This document shows, piece after piece, positions 42,106-53,693 of a stretch of 64,000 bases of DNA; within the stretch, counting starts at the first letter, position 1; each line of letters begins with the position of its first letter. The notes under the pieces were generated by a model that saw nothing but the letters and a program-made list of their open reading frames with translations, was not told the DNA's origin and ran no database searches. The position numbers and the translations under genes are program-made. Source of the DNA: Lumbricus terrestris. Lineage: Eukaryota > Annelida > Clitellata > Crassiclitellata > Lumbricidae. The stretch spans positions 6,720,097 to 6,784,096 of the forward strand of contig OX457040.1 in the NCBI GenBank assembly GCA_949752735.1, written 5' to 3'.

Positions 42106-42235
42106 CTCATTTTCTTATCTTAAAACTTCTTTCTTCTCTCGAGGTCTTGCGCACTGGGAGCGCCTCTGAACGGTTCACCCTAGTAGAGGCGCTTGATAAA
42201 TGTTTTTATACAATGCAATACAATACAATACAATA
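42106..42235 (+). repeat. L2-like LINE 3' end
   Basis: Translates LKTSFFSRGLAHWERL near 42121-42170, matching LKTVLFSRGWAGSASE of the 36.5-kb LINE but with a shift, followed by GTAGAGGCGCTTGATAAATG and an ATACA repeat tail. Confidence 0.75.
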
Positions 42236-42607
42236 CAATACATACATACATACATACATACATACACACATACATACATACATACATACATACATACATA
42301 CATACATACATACATACATACATACATACATACATACATACATACATACATACATGCATGCATGCATGCATGCATGCATACATACATACATACATACATA
42401 CATACATACATACATACATACATACATACATACATACATACATACATACATACATACATACATACATACATACATACATACATACATACATACATACATG
42501 CATGCATGCATGCATGCATACATACATACATACATACATACATACATACATACATACATACATACATACATACATACATACATACATACATACATACATA
42601 CATACAA
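42236..42607 (+). repeat. (ATAC)n microsatellite with two ATGC blocks
   Basis: About 370 bp of ATAC interrupted by GCATGCATGC blocks at about 42355-42379 and 42498-42520, about 142 bp apart. It grows directly out of the pentanucleotide tail of the LINE 3' end. The 123-205 codon frames here are artefacts. Confidence 0.97.
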
Positions 42608-42873
42608 GCATAATTATAAACACACATGTTGAAAAGATACAGAACCTAATATTTTGTCCATGGATAAGTACACGCTTGTGTAATCGAAGGGTCCCAATGT
42701 AAATAATGGTATAATTTCGAGGTACAAACGTACATATTTTAAACCTATGTATGCCATTTTGTGCAGAAATGAACGCTCTATCCATAAAATGTATCACAGG
42801 TTATGATATCTCAAACCGAACCGAAAATCCTTGTTAGTCCATGTCACAAAAATGTTTTTAGCCTGAGGGTCAA

Positions 42874-43416
42874 GTAAGAAAAATGGATATGTAAAGGTTT
42901 CTCTTGTTCAGAATTTTTTCACAATTTTTAAAACCGTGCGACGTGCGTTTGCGTTGTCACAACATTGGCGTTAAACGGCATGCAGAAGAAGCGATGCACT
43001 TTTCCATGCCAACAGTACTCGTCTTCCCCTCTGCAAAATGTTCGCCCTTGAATCGAACGTCAACGTTCCAAGTTGATCGATTGATCATATGCAACTCAAA
43101 GGCATCGCACATTAGTAAGATAAAAGGTTTTACACTTCGCTTAGGCCTACTTCACACGATACAAACTGTGTGTTGCCGAATCCCTTCCTCTGGAAATTCG
43201 CAGATCAACAACAGTTACCGCACATCGGATCTTTACAGAATCACTCATCAAGGCTTTGAAGATTAACTCTTACATCGTTCGTCTTTTTCTTCAATCTCTG
43301 GCCGATAACTTGTTAATTTTCTGGTTTTTTTTATTTCTCAACCGAGGTTAAATTTGAGTTTATCTGTGGTTTGTTTGCGTAGTTGGCATTGGCTCAAAGT
43401 AGACACCTTTAGTTAA
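42874..43416. other. Partial repeat H copy and unassigned sequence
   Basis: The reverse strand at about 43140-43265 carries the third copy of the repeat-H short ORF (CAVTVVDLRISRGRDSA, ending SLYRVK then stop). The overlapping 120-codon plus frame (42904-43266) is its shadow or chance. ACACCTTT at 43403-43410 lies 7 bp from the start of the duplicated block at 43417. Confidence 0.55.
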
Positions 43417-43640
43417 AGAGAAACAAACTATGTCATTCTACAGAGGGAATGTGGGGCTACATTTGCATGCTAAACAATTTGTCTTTTTATAACCGAAGTG
43501 CTCAAAATAAATTAAAATAATATTTTATTATGTAAAATTGTTAATATTTTCATAAAATTTGCATGCTTTTTCGACTGCAACGTATCCATATTTTATTTTT
43601 GAAATGAAATAAGTTAAGCCATTCTATAGAGGGGATGTAG
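43417..43640 (+). repeat. Identical 224-bp duplicate of 41631-41854
   Basis: Every base from AGAGAAACAAACTATGTCAT to GAGGGGATGTAG is identical, with no gap, to the internal part of the decayed piggyBac-like copy 1786 bp upstream. No transposon ends here. It passes directly into a GT microsatellite. Confidence 0.97.
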
Positions 43641-43687
43641 CGCGTGCGTGCGTGTGTGCGTGTGTATGTGTGTGTGTGCGTGCGTGC

Positions 43688-43770
<83 letters not shown>

Positions 43771-43771
43771 C
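43641..43771 (+). repeat. (GT)n/(GTGC)n microsatellite
   Basis: CGTGCGTG then long GT runs with TTTGTG interruptions. Confidence 0.97.
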
Positions 43772-44451
43772 ATTCTCGCGTAATGTATTTAACTGCGATG
43801 TCTGTATTATGATTAATATTGAGTTTCAATTACACACCCTATACATCCGATCCTTGTATCTATAAATAGCGTTTTCCTGAAGTGCATTTAGGCTCAGTCC
43901 GGAGATACGAAATCGTAGGAAACAAGAATTCCAATGTCATTTTACATTAACAATAATTATTATTTGAGATGAGACTTAATAAAATCATGTTTTTGCTACA
44001 TTTTGGTGCGTTGCATTTTTGAATGGTCAAAAAACGGTGGGTGGCCTCACTAAAAGTGATATAAGCTTTGTTCTGTCAGCAATATTTTGATGAAATCTGG
44101 TCATGATGTGTAAATATGGATTGTCTATAAACCTGTAAAATTTCATTTCGAAATTTCTACTTTTGGTCAAGATATTGGTAAAAAAATGTGATGTGTACTT
44201 ATTGTAGGTTTCTGTGTGTATGTGCGCGCATTGTGCATGTATATTGTGCATGAGCGCGTCCAGTAGTGGCAGGCAAACTCAACATTTAGCAGCCTTAATA
44301 TGCCTTATTAATGGTGTGTCAAACATTCGCATTCGCTGAGTCACTCTTTAAAACACATCTGACAAGACTAGGGCCATACTGTTTGGGTGTGGGCGTGGTA
44401 GAGATATATTTTTTAAAGGATGGTTTAAGACAATGCATCTGAGTAAGCCCT
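43772..44451. other. No recognisable feature
   Basis: A minus frame at 44027-44251 has no known content. Confidence 0.4.
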
Positions 44452-44537
44452 GTGCTGTAATATGCCAAACAAATTTTGTCGAGGACAACGGCCTCTGTTG
44501 TCATAGACTCTCGTCAAATCTAGAACCATCCATCCAT
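44452..44537 (-). repeat. Single fold-back arm
   Basis: TGTAATATGCCAAACAAATT, GGACAACGGCCTCTGTTGTC and ACCATCCATCCATCG match the arm of the 4629-5075 element. Confidence 0.75.
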
Positions 44538-46622
44538 CGCCGTTACTATTGTGTGGACTCAAATCAACTGTTGAAAGCATTCACGTGAAAAAAGAAAAGG
44601 ACGTTCTACATGTCTTCATTGATCCCAAGACAGTAAAATACAGCAAAACTGAGAACAATATAAAAAATGCAGTTCAATACAATAGAACGCATTATGCTAC
44701 AAGATATACAATACAATGCTGTGATGATGAATATGGTTATGTAAATGTGACAAAATAAATAAGACAAAAGAAAACGTTTGAAATGCTAACGTCACTCATA
44801 ACGGCGAATGTAACAGCAAAGCTATAATAATTATACGATTAGAGAAGACCATCACCACGCATTGGCCTATGGCTGCGTTCTGCAAATACCCAGATTTAAG
44901 CAGTTAAGTGACATTTTGTGATAATTATCAGTGGCAGGTGTCGTAAAATAAGAAATGTGTGCAACAAAACTACAGTCGTCACATTTTAAGGTGTCTAATT
45001 ACGGCACTTAATTTTAACCCACGTGTATATATTTAAACTGTGTGGCGAATATAGATAAACTCGTCGTTTCGGCTTATTTTCGTTGACCTTTCCATTAGAG
45101 TTGGCATAATAATTATTATTTGTTATTGTTTCAATACTTGATATCGTCTGATGGCAGCGAATCCCGTTATTGACTGAATCATTTTTGAGTCAATTTTGAA
45201 ATTGTCAATCTATTCAATATATATAACCGCAACAAGCAACATTTTAAAGGTGTCAAAACGTCAGTCTATTAAGGTATTATATTTTCCAGTCGAAAGGTGG
45301 CTCGTTGCTCAGTATCTTGCTTCAATGTTTGACTTTGCATTTTTATGCTCTTTTCATCGCGAATCGTCTTTGCGTGAGTGACACCTTTATTAAGATATTT
45401 TATCGAAAATATAAGCATAATCACATCAACTGGGCTCTGTTGAATGGAAATCTGGGTGAGAAGTGATCAGATAAATCTCCGTTGTCGTCGTCGACCTTTC
45501 ATGCTGTTAATTAAATAATAAATAATAAACATGCCGCTGAACTGTCGCAAAGGATCCAGATTCTAACGACATCTTGTGGCAGCAAAGGTCGTTCACGTCA
45601 ACAGAAATTATTGCGAACAGTTCAGACCGCTCGTTTGACGTAATTCAGCTAAAAACACATCAATGCGAATGATACGTTAATAATTATTTCTCCAACAACT
45701 ATAGTGACTGGATGGATCCAGAGTCTTACGACAGCTTATGGCTTAAAAGGTTGCTACCGTCGACAATTTTAAGATAGTTGTTTGGGGTAATTATAATACC
45801 GCTCAGTTATGAAATTAGTCGTATGTTGTTAGACCTGATTAATTTAAAACTAACTCACGCAAGCCGATATCACTGAACTCATGATAGAAACGACGTTGAA
45901 CGTAACTCGTTAAAAAGGCGTTCGGACACGTCAAGAAGATAATGATCCAATGCAACATTGACATCAATAAGATGCCGCGCTGGAGCGGCTGTATATCTAT
46001 TTATAGGCGAGTAGATAATTCCGAAGTCTGTAAGTAAGAGGAGTGTGATGTAATTCGTCCTTTTATTATTTATTATTACGATTGTTTTTGCATATTGTGA
46101 TATAATATGGTATTGTGGTAAATACCTAGAAAGTAAACATAGCCCGCGCAAGGAAGCAGTTAATTTTCAGATCGGACCATTTACTATTATAGTTAGCGGT
46201 TAAGCTTAAATGAGGTGTGTAAGTATTGGCAGTGCTTGCTGTCCCTAATTATAGCGTAATTTACCAATCTCTAGCTTCAATATCATAGGCACTTCTGAAT
46301 GCAGCAAAACATTTACCATCTTCAAAATGACCGTCATCTGTTCATCTGTAAGTAAATATTCAGCGTTCAATATATTGCAACAGATGTCATTTCTATCTTG
46401 CGAAACCCGATCATAGCACCACACCACTCAATGATGTAAAAAGCGGGAACAGACAGGCAAGATCACCACCAAATATCGATTATCCCAGTCTTTCGGACAA
46501 GAATCCGCCTGGAAAATCCAAAACAAGCCATTAGAAGTTCAGCACACTGTAGCACATCACACAATTTCCCAGCACCAGCTGGTCCGAATATATACATAGG
46601 GATAAGCGGCAACGACATTATA
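44538..46622. other. Long unassigned stretch with motif copies
   Basis: TAAGGTGTCTAATT near 44988, AAAGGTGTC at 45246-45254 and ACACCTTT near 45381. AACGACATCTTGTGGCAGCA near 45567 belongs to the very diverged repeat also seen near 28388 and 39850. Frames at 44549-44758 and 45879-46151 are not recognised. Confidence 0.45.
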
Positions 46623-46895
46623 ATTAATAGTGTACGTAATTCTATTTGTATGTGTATTATATTAATAGTGCACGTAATACTATTTGTATGTGTATTATAT
46701 TAATAGTGTACGTAATTCTATTTGTATGTGTATTATATTAATAGTGTACGTAATTCTATTTGTATGTGTATTATATTAATAGTGTACGTAATTCTATTTG
46801 TATGTGTATTATATTAATAGTGTACGTAATTCCATGTGTATGTGTATTATTTTAATAGTGTACGTAATTCTATTTGTAGGTGTATTATATTAAAC
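46623..46895 (+). repeat. 38-bp tandem repeat, seven units
   Basis: ATTAATAGTGTACGTAATTC starts at 46623, 46661, 46699, 46737, 46775, 46813 and 46851 with exact 38-bp spacing and few substitutions. Confidence 0.95.
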
Positions 46896-48414
46896 AATAT
46901 TATACACTATTATTAAACACCACATTATATTTTATGTGCATATACACATGTACATATACACGTTCATATTATTATGTAAAATTATTAAACATACGCGTTA
47001 CCAATAGTTTAATGCGATAGTTTTGCTTATGCAATACCCGACTACATTGATTGCTCAATTTTCAATGCAGCTGTTCTTTTGGGATAGGTAGTTTCCGCGA
47101 TCGTTTGCCCCCCCCCTTCTCAATCCAGGCGTCGGACTGGTACCTACGGAGAGCGTCAGTGATGGAAATTGAACCAATTATTTGACATTAAGCAAAATAA
47201 AACATCCCAGTCAAAAGCGTTATTCTATTTAGGTTGTCATTCACGGCCTTGTGGAGTAGGACATTGGACTCAGCGGTGCATGGAATTGGTTCAACCAATG
47301 AACTTCATCAAGTAGGACAGATAAAAAGAGACTCCTGTCTGCCATTCTCCCTAACAATGCACGTTGTTGGTGTTGCTATTCAATTAAACACCTTTAAAAG
47401 GTTATACAAAATTTTATATAAAAGCAGAAACAACGAATTTTGATATCTTGCGCGTTGTTTCAGCTACAAACACGACAGATGATGATCACTGTTATTAGTT
47501 ATAACCGTCGAACCGGCGTAGTATCGAAATCAACGACATTTCAATCCTTTAAGTGCAGTAAAATGTATAGCTATAATTTCAGTAAAAACTGCAAGAAGTC
47601 CTGTGTCTCAGTCTAGACCATTAATCATTATGCTTTGCAACCTCGTTCCCTTCACCTGTTGCACCTGCTTTCGGGCAGATAACCCGTCATCACTGACGAC
47701 AACGTGCTTATAAATTGGCTAAGACAGACCTATTTCGAATGCATATAGATTAGACTGGCAATGCAGAAGAGCAGTAGCGGCAGAGTTCCCTTCGCTGGAA
47801 TGAGCATGGTGTCATGTTTAACGGCGGTGTCATTTATTTGCTCTGTCATCAAGTGCCGGTAAAACACAACAGATCATTCTATTTTTATTTACGTTTAACG
47901 ATGTTCTGTGGCAACAAATTCCATTTTTCCTTATTCAAAGATGGTTCGAGTTCACAACTCTGTTTCATTTATGGAAGGTTTGCGATGAAAAAATTAGCGC
48001 TAATTGTCGAGGACTTTCGCATAAAACTCCCGATTATAATACTTGTATGCTCAATTTAAAACAGCACCGGCACCGAGAAATCACCGTTCTTACCATTAGG
48101 ATATTGACATCTGTTACTTTGGGGAATCATTCTGGAAAAAATCTAGGTTAATTAACATGGGCGTGGACAACTATATACGGTGCTATTGGGACGTCAATTG
48201 TTGCTATTGACTTACTAGGGATGAATTTTCCACCGTTCGAAAACAAACCTGAAATAGCCATTCATTATCTTAGCTATGACGCTGTGTTTTGTTGGACTAC
48301 GCACTTTCGACTCGTGTGAAAAGTGTGAGCAAATTTACGAACGACATCAGCGGTCTTAGGCGCCATAGAAGCCGTTGAATTAGGTTAAAGAAAACTAGAG
48401 CGATTGCTCGGTAG
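46896..48414. other. Unassigned; possible SINE traces
   Basis: ACACCTTT near 47388. A C-run at 47109-47117 is followed by CAATCCAGGCGTCGGACTGG, reminiscent of the SINE body. Frames at 47234-47443 and 47814-48059 are not recognised. Confidence 0.4.
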
Positions 48415-48680
48415 TGCTGGTCTAAAGCCTGGATGGATAAAGAAGTCACCAGTGAGCATCATTGTTACAATTCCGCGTAATTAAATTAAATACTAAATAT
48501 TAACCTGAATGAAACCTTGGGAACAGACACTATAAATTATAAGTATAATTTCTTTCGTAAATGAATTCTGTTGACCCAATATCCTGCTAATGCCATGCTT
48601 ATTTATTCATCAATGAAGAAGTCACAGTAGGAAACCTAATGATCATTGTTACAACACAGCGTCGTTAAATGCATAACTGA
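48415..48680 (+). repeat. Two diverged SINE body fragments
   Basis: GGTCTAAAGCCTGGATGGAT at 48419 and AATGATCATTGTTACAACAC to GCGTCGTTAAATGC at 48638-48673 match parts of the type-1 body. Each is followed by ordinary AT-rich DNA. Confidence 0.55.
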
Positions 48681-48756
48681 CTGAAATATTGTATTTCAAC
48701 ACCTTTAAAAAGATGTTTAGGCCTACCTTGTCAATATAATCAGTTTTCTCAGCAGC

Positions 48757-48836
48757 TGTAGTATGCATGACAAACAAATTTCTGTCCAGGGTAACGGCCT
48801 CTGTTGTCACAGACCCTGGTCAAATCGGATCCACTC
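48757..48836 (-). repeat. Single fold-back arm
   Basis: CAAATTTCTGTCCAGGGTAA, CGGCCTCTGTTGTCACAGAC and GGTCAAATCGGATCCA. Closest to the arm at 58941-59028 (reverse). Confidence 0.8.
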
Positions 48837-48989
48837 CACTCAGCAGCATTGCTGAATTATTGTCCATCATTTAATACACGAGTAGGCAACGGTTCCCACT
48901 CTCACTTCAATATCAACGTCCTGGAACTACCAATGTCAGACACAAATCTGAAAATTGAGGAGAGGGACGATGATTATCTTTCTTCGGAC

Positions 48990-49290
48990 ACAGCAGAAAT
49001 ATAATATTATCACGTGACCACTCTTACCTAATGAAATGATTGAGTAATTGGATGTTGACTCCTTTGTTAAAGTGTTTAATTTCTCAATATATTCAGATGA
49101 CCTCAACACAATTTTTCGAAATACTACAAAATGAAAAACATGCAAAATAATTGTCTCCTTTACTACTTGCTGTAGTGTAGGCCTACAAGTAAGTACGAGG
49201 CCTTAAGAAAAGAGGAGGAATACGCCAATCATCTTTCTCCTGTCACAGTGTCGATAAACAGCAAGAAATCAAAGGCGATCGATCCTGTCA
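48990..49290 (-). repeat. Dispersed repeat K, second locus
   Basis: Aligns with 25640-25810: TGTTGACTCCTTTGTTAAAG, CAATATATTCAGATGACCTC, CCTTAAGAAAAGAGGAGGAA and CAATCATCTTTC. AAAGGTGTC is here AAAGGAGTC. Confidence 0.75.
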
Positions 49291-49412
49291 GTGTAGGCAC
49301 TGTAGAGATATACATGTAGGGATAGTCTAAAATAAACTATTATAGAGCTGTTCAAACAGCTTGGTAATGTCGGTGCAACGACTCACTCGTTGCAACACCA
49401 ATACCAGAGGAC

Positions 49413-49710
49413 TTAGAGCATCATCACCCCGAAGCCATGACCCCGAGAGTCACCTTCAAGAGCCCGGGAGGAGTCAGCATTTTTCACAATGCTGTCATTA
49501 ATCCAAGCGGCTAGGACATGAGAAGCTTCACCTTTACCACGACCGAGAAGCGTATCCTGTCTCTTCGGCGTAAAAGGAATTTCCAGGATGAAGGCATATA
49601 AGGTGGATCCTTGCCCCAAATCGATATCTTTTAAGCGAAGCAAAAACGTTTACTGCGTCGTAAATGAAAGCATAGAGTTCGTCAAAGGCTTGTTCAACAG
49701 AGATGTGTTC
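49413..49710 (-). pseudogene. Possible decayed coding segment, unidentified
   Basis: The minus-strand frame 49413-49643 reads ...LGRGKGEASHVLAAWINDSI... Just upstream on the same strand another frame reads VEQAFDELYAFIYDAVNVFA and runs into it with a shift near 49640. Composition is protein-like and locally GC-richer than the surroundings, but I recognise no family. Confidence 0.3.
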
Positions 49711-51944
49711 GGTGATGGGGCTCTACACATGATTCGTATTGAAGCTGTGCCGTGATGAAACATTCGCGGGTATTGGCAGCCGATGTCATGCGAGATACTA
49801 TCCGGGCAACAGAAACTATCCGGCTACGCCCACTTCGCTACTATAGGATACAATTTTGCATGACTTACGTGCGAAATATAATTCGTTGAAAAATACGACC
49901 CGGATGGCTTGACCAACTTTGTTAATAAAATAAGCGCGTCCTGTGTTGCGGGCCTCTTATTTTAAAGTTCTTGCCTGTATCTAACTCTTGGCATTCGTAT
50001 GTTTTTGTAGCCGGATAGAATCTCGCAGTACACCGGAAACTACATACTTCACTACTTTACTACATACTTTACATCTTTTTAAGCATAGTGTTTTCACTAT
50101 AATATAACACTGCTTTGAGTAATCTGCTGTTTAATGACACATTGCCATAACAAAACTGATACGGTCGCCATGAAAGTGCAAAAATACTTGCGTAACCCGG
50201 TTGGATTCATGATTTATCGACATATTATGTCAAATAAAGACGTTGCCACCGACTAAAGATTGTTTGGCATATTACAGCTTAAGTTGATCGACCATTAAAC
50301 AAATACAAAAAAATCTAGTAAAGTCAATGTCTCTAAGCAAAGCGTCTCGTTTCTTTTCTAGGGTCTTTTTGGTTAGCGACATAATTTATATAATTAATTA
50401 GTTATTTTAGAAAAAGCTACCTTTGATGTCTAATGCAATACGTTTAGGTCGCGGAACAGATCATTTTGCCGTATTTGTCTGGGGACGTAATACCAAAGCG
50501 ATGAGCATTTTACATAATATACCATTTTTGGAAAGAAATTTAAAGGTATGCAATGACATCACTGTTAAATTCCATGCTGAAGATCAATATTTTCCTACTA
50601 GTTCCCCATTGATTCACACTTTGGTGTGACCTTGCGCGCGTAATAAATTTATGTAATAATAATAATAAAATTCATCGCCCTCATCATGGCTTGACAAATT
50701 GGAATTGTTTTAGCGGACAGTGGATGGATCTGATCATGACTAACATCATAATCACCGCATCTAATGGTACAATTTAAGCTTTTTTACGGACATATTCAAA
50801 ACTGACCCCAACGATGCTAAATTAATTTCTCAGACTCATTTAAATTTCAGATGATAGCTTTAGCACAGATCAACATGGTTAATGTAACAAAAATGTATCA
50901 GTAAACCAATGACGATATTTATCAAGCAATTGTTGACCATCTGTCTTTTAATCCAGTGTCGTTAAATAGCAAAAAAACGAAGGTGAACTGGTAATTCAAA
51001 ACAATACTTTATTAATGTGGAATCATACTAACGATGAGAGAACCGTTTAAATTAATTTCTATCGAAATCAACAGCCTTTAATTGTTGCCTTATGATGTCG
51101 TTGAAACTCGAACCGTATCTTCTTCATAACTATGCAGCAGATCCTCATGACTATGTCTGCTGGTGAACGTGTGAAGTTAACTACATCGTTAGCCACACGA
51201 TTTCGCTAAGCAATCGAGGGAATGGCGCTTCTTTCTGGACACCTTTAAAACGCTTTCACACGAAATTATATTTATTTGTCAGACTCATATATTTTTACTA
51301 ATGCTGTTAGGTCGAAACACCCAATGGTGAGAACTTCCAATCGTCAACATCTTCGCTATCTCACCTAATTAGAATCAACGGTTGCACAACATAGTGAATA
51401 TCCGCGGCAGCTGGATTTCCTTTTTGCAAGATCTCGGTGTTTCGTCTGACTATTAAATTATATGCGAAACCAAGGAAATCAATGTAACGTAAGTTTTCCA
51501 ATACACCTCAGCACCCACAAAAGCAGTGTTAGGGAGACCAGCTCATTCACCAGAGAAGGACCAAGTCTAGTCCGCTGTATCCAGGCTGGGTTTCCTTCTG
51601 AAGAAAGGGTCGGGGTGGACATTTGAACGGGCATACATTGGTGTTTGCTTCTATAAAGACATCACCGTATGTTGCAGCCACTTGACGTACTTAAGCATGT
51701 TTTTTTATTCCAGATGTTTAACGGTATCTTATGGCTGCAACAGTGTTGGGCAAGCAAATAAACTGATCGAGATAAATATTTACCTCGTTAAGATGGTGTA
51801 CTCAATGCATGCAGACACAGTGCCGACGGGTGATCAAGAATAATGGGTGGCTCACCAAATGCTGACGCATAACAGTTACTGTCCACAAAACTCCATTTCA
51901 ATGCAAACTAAATGATTAGTACAACACTTACTACCTCGGATTAA
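49711..51944. other. Long unassigned stretch
   Basis: ACACCTTT at 51239-51246; its flank (reverse) GCGCCATTCCC...TTAGCGAAATCGTGTGGC aligns loosely with 38518-38575. A TAATAATAATAA tail at 50653-50668 after CGCGCGTAATAAATTTATG resembles a LINE 3' end. No gene. Confidence 0.4.
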
Positions 51945-52080
51945 TTTGCCTGCTTACTACCAGTTGCTCAAGACCTATCTTTTTAGCCCTGGCTGGGTTG
52001 GGAGCGCCTCTGAGTAGTCTTCTTTAAGGGCGCTATATGAATTTTCGAAATGAATGAATGAATAAATGAATGATTATGAA
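51945..52080 (+). repeat. L2-like LINE 3' end
   Basis: Translates LLKTYLFSPGWVGSASE then stop at about 51972-52016, nearly the same C-terminus as the 36.5-kb LINE, followed by AAGGGCGCTATATGAATTTT and an AATG repeat tail. Confidence 0.88.
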
Positions 52081-52403
52081 AGAATTCACACCACACATGA
52101 CCTGCTTCAACCATACTAATATATTTTAACAGCAATGACCAGGGAAGTACAAATTAAGAGATTTACAAAAAAAACATTCCCATGGCAACGTCCACGAACA
52201 AACTGGCAAAATTTAGTTCAACCTAGAATAAAAAGTTGATTCTAACATCGGAATATATCACCCATGATATTTCACACAAAAGTTTTTATTGGGCATATGA
52301 AAATAAGCGAGTAATAGGCTGGAAAGTCGAAAAACGCGATATCTCTAGTTGGTTCCAGACTTTTGCACACCACTGTACATAGTGTACAATGCACAATGTC
52401 ATG
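52081..52403. other. No recognisable feature
   Basis: AT-rich spacer; no repeat or frame of note. Confidence 0.4.
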
Positions 52404-52635
52404 TACAATGTATCAGCTTACTGGGAGTAAATAACTTTGTGTCACTAAGCAGATCGCATTTTCGAAGAATCTGGCTACACCTGCGGACGTAAAATATTTA
52501 TTGCAATATGTAGCCAGCAATTAAAGGTGTCTAATTCACTACCCCGTATTTCACACAACATTTTGAAACGTCAAAGGCCATTGATGGCGCTAAAATATTG
52601 TTTTACAATTTTTTTTTCGCTCGACAGGTGTGAGA
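52404..52635 (+). repeat. Dispersed repeat F, copy 2
   Basis: Partner of 22440-22690, including AAAGGTGTC at 52523-52531 and CGTATTTCACACAACATTTT. Its first 27 bases (52404-52430) reappear at 52952-52978. Confidence 0.85.
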
Positions 52636-52756
52636 GCCTGATGAGGTGATGGCTTCAAACTATGTCGTGACGAACTTCAAACGTTGCGAACAATTTAATA
52701 AGTTAGACCTATTAGATTATTTTTACTTAACGATGGTTTCCAGATCTATTGTTTAA

Positions 52757-52862
52757 CCCTCAGGTTGTATTCCAAGCTTTTTGCAACATGAGCTACCAAG
52801 GAAGGATATGTATTGTTTAGCTGCCACTATCCTGAACTTTGTGTTTGGTTTGAGATATCCTG
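52757..52862 (-). repeat. piggyBac-like element end fragment
   Basis: TTAACCCTCAGGTTGTATTC, CCAAGCTTTTTG and GTTTGGTTTGAGATATC match the reverse of the right end of 9511-10481 (TTTGAGATATC is its TGATATCTCAAACC region). Confidence 0.65.
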
Positions 52863-52918
52863 TGTCATTCATTCATTCATTCATTCATTCATTCATTCAT
52901 TCATTCATTCATTCATTC
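52863..52918 (+). repeat. (ATTC)n microsatellite
   Basis: Thirteen or so CATT units. On the minus strand this is the AATG tail of the adjoining L2-type 3' end. Confidence 0.95.
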
Positions 52919-53085
52919 TTTGCACAATTTAAATAGCGCCTCTTCAAATGATACAATGTATCAGCTTACTGGGAGTAACTCAGAAGTGCCCCGGGCTCTA
53001 TCGCGGCAAAAAACGGAGTTTTGAGTTTATTAAGGATGACAAAGGCTTTTTATGCCAAAAGATGTCGCTACACTCGTTGAACACG
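52919..53085 (-). repeat. L2-like LINE 3' end with foreign 27-bp insert
   Basis: TTTAAATAGCGCCTCTTCAA then, after the insert (52952-52978), CTCAGAAGTGCCCCGGGCTC and GCAAAAAACGGAGTTTTGAG, matching 36493-36575. The 173-codon frame 52948-53469 starts inside this and is not considered a gene. Confidence 0.75.
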
Positions 53086-53693
53086 TTTTTCTATTACGCA
53101 ACGTCATTGAAACATTTTCATTTAAATTGTAATACGTCCTCATTCCTTTCAAGTCAGATTTATCTAATTATTTATTTGTCTAATTCATGCAAGGTTTGGA
53201 CGTTATTTCTGTTTCTCAAAGATATGAATTTGTCATTATTTTTAGATGAAAATCTTTTGGTTTGGTTTTACGATTGTGTGATAGCTCACCAGTATCGAGT
53301 TTTCGATACCCGAACCAATACAATTACTTACAATCATCTAAGAACAAAGACGCTAGTGTCTCCAATTCCGCTTCTCAGGCTTCAAATTCGTACTATACCT
53401 GGTACATGCAGAGGTTTCGTGTCTCGTTTCCTGCTTCTCCATGGTTTAGACTTGTACTACCTAGGGTAAGTTTCAGTGGATGTCTTTCAATAATTGCGTA
53501 AGATATTGTTAAATTGACATGCAGAAAATTGTTGTGGTCTGCTGAATATGTTTCTGTATGAAACCTATCTTAAAGGTGTCCAAGTACAGTAATTCAATCA
53601 CTTACCTATCCACTCTCTTAATTATCAATAATGCTTACACATAAGGTTCTATAATTAATCTACAAGTCGACAACGGCTGATGTTGCCATATTA
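53086..53693. other. Unassigned; open frame to 53469 not credible
   Basis: AAAGGTGTC at 53572-53580. The frame translation (many L, F, Y, S) has no recognisable domain. A GGTAAG at 53463 could be a splice donor but has no supporting exon. Confidence 0.35.

Larger units (their letters stand above)
41386..42869. mobile_element. Decayed piggyBac-like copy split by a later insertion
   Basis: The left end CTCGGGTTACCAAGG and right end TAGCCTGAGGG match the 9511-10481 element; flanks are mutated (TATAT at left, TCAA at right, for TTAA). Element sequence runs to about 42040 and resumes at about 42670 (GTAAATAATGGTA, GCCATTTTGTGCAGAAATGA). The interruption holds an L2 tail and microsatellite (42095-42607). 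Confidence 0.78.

Noticed and set aside
42147..42797. Open frames up to 205 codons
   Set aside because: Translations of the ATAC microsatellite; both strands and several frames are open at once.
42904..43266. 120-codon plus-strand gene
   Set aside because: It overlaps the antisense copy of the repeat-H short ORF, whose conserved frame is on the other strand.
52948..53469. 173-codon gene
   Set aside because: It begins inside a 27-bp filler insert within an L2-type tail and has no domain; a chance frame.
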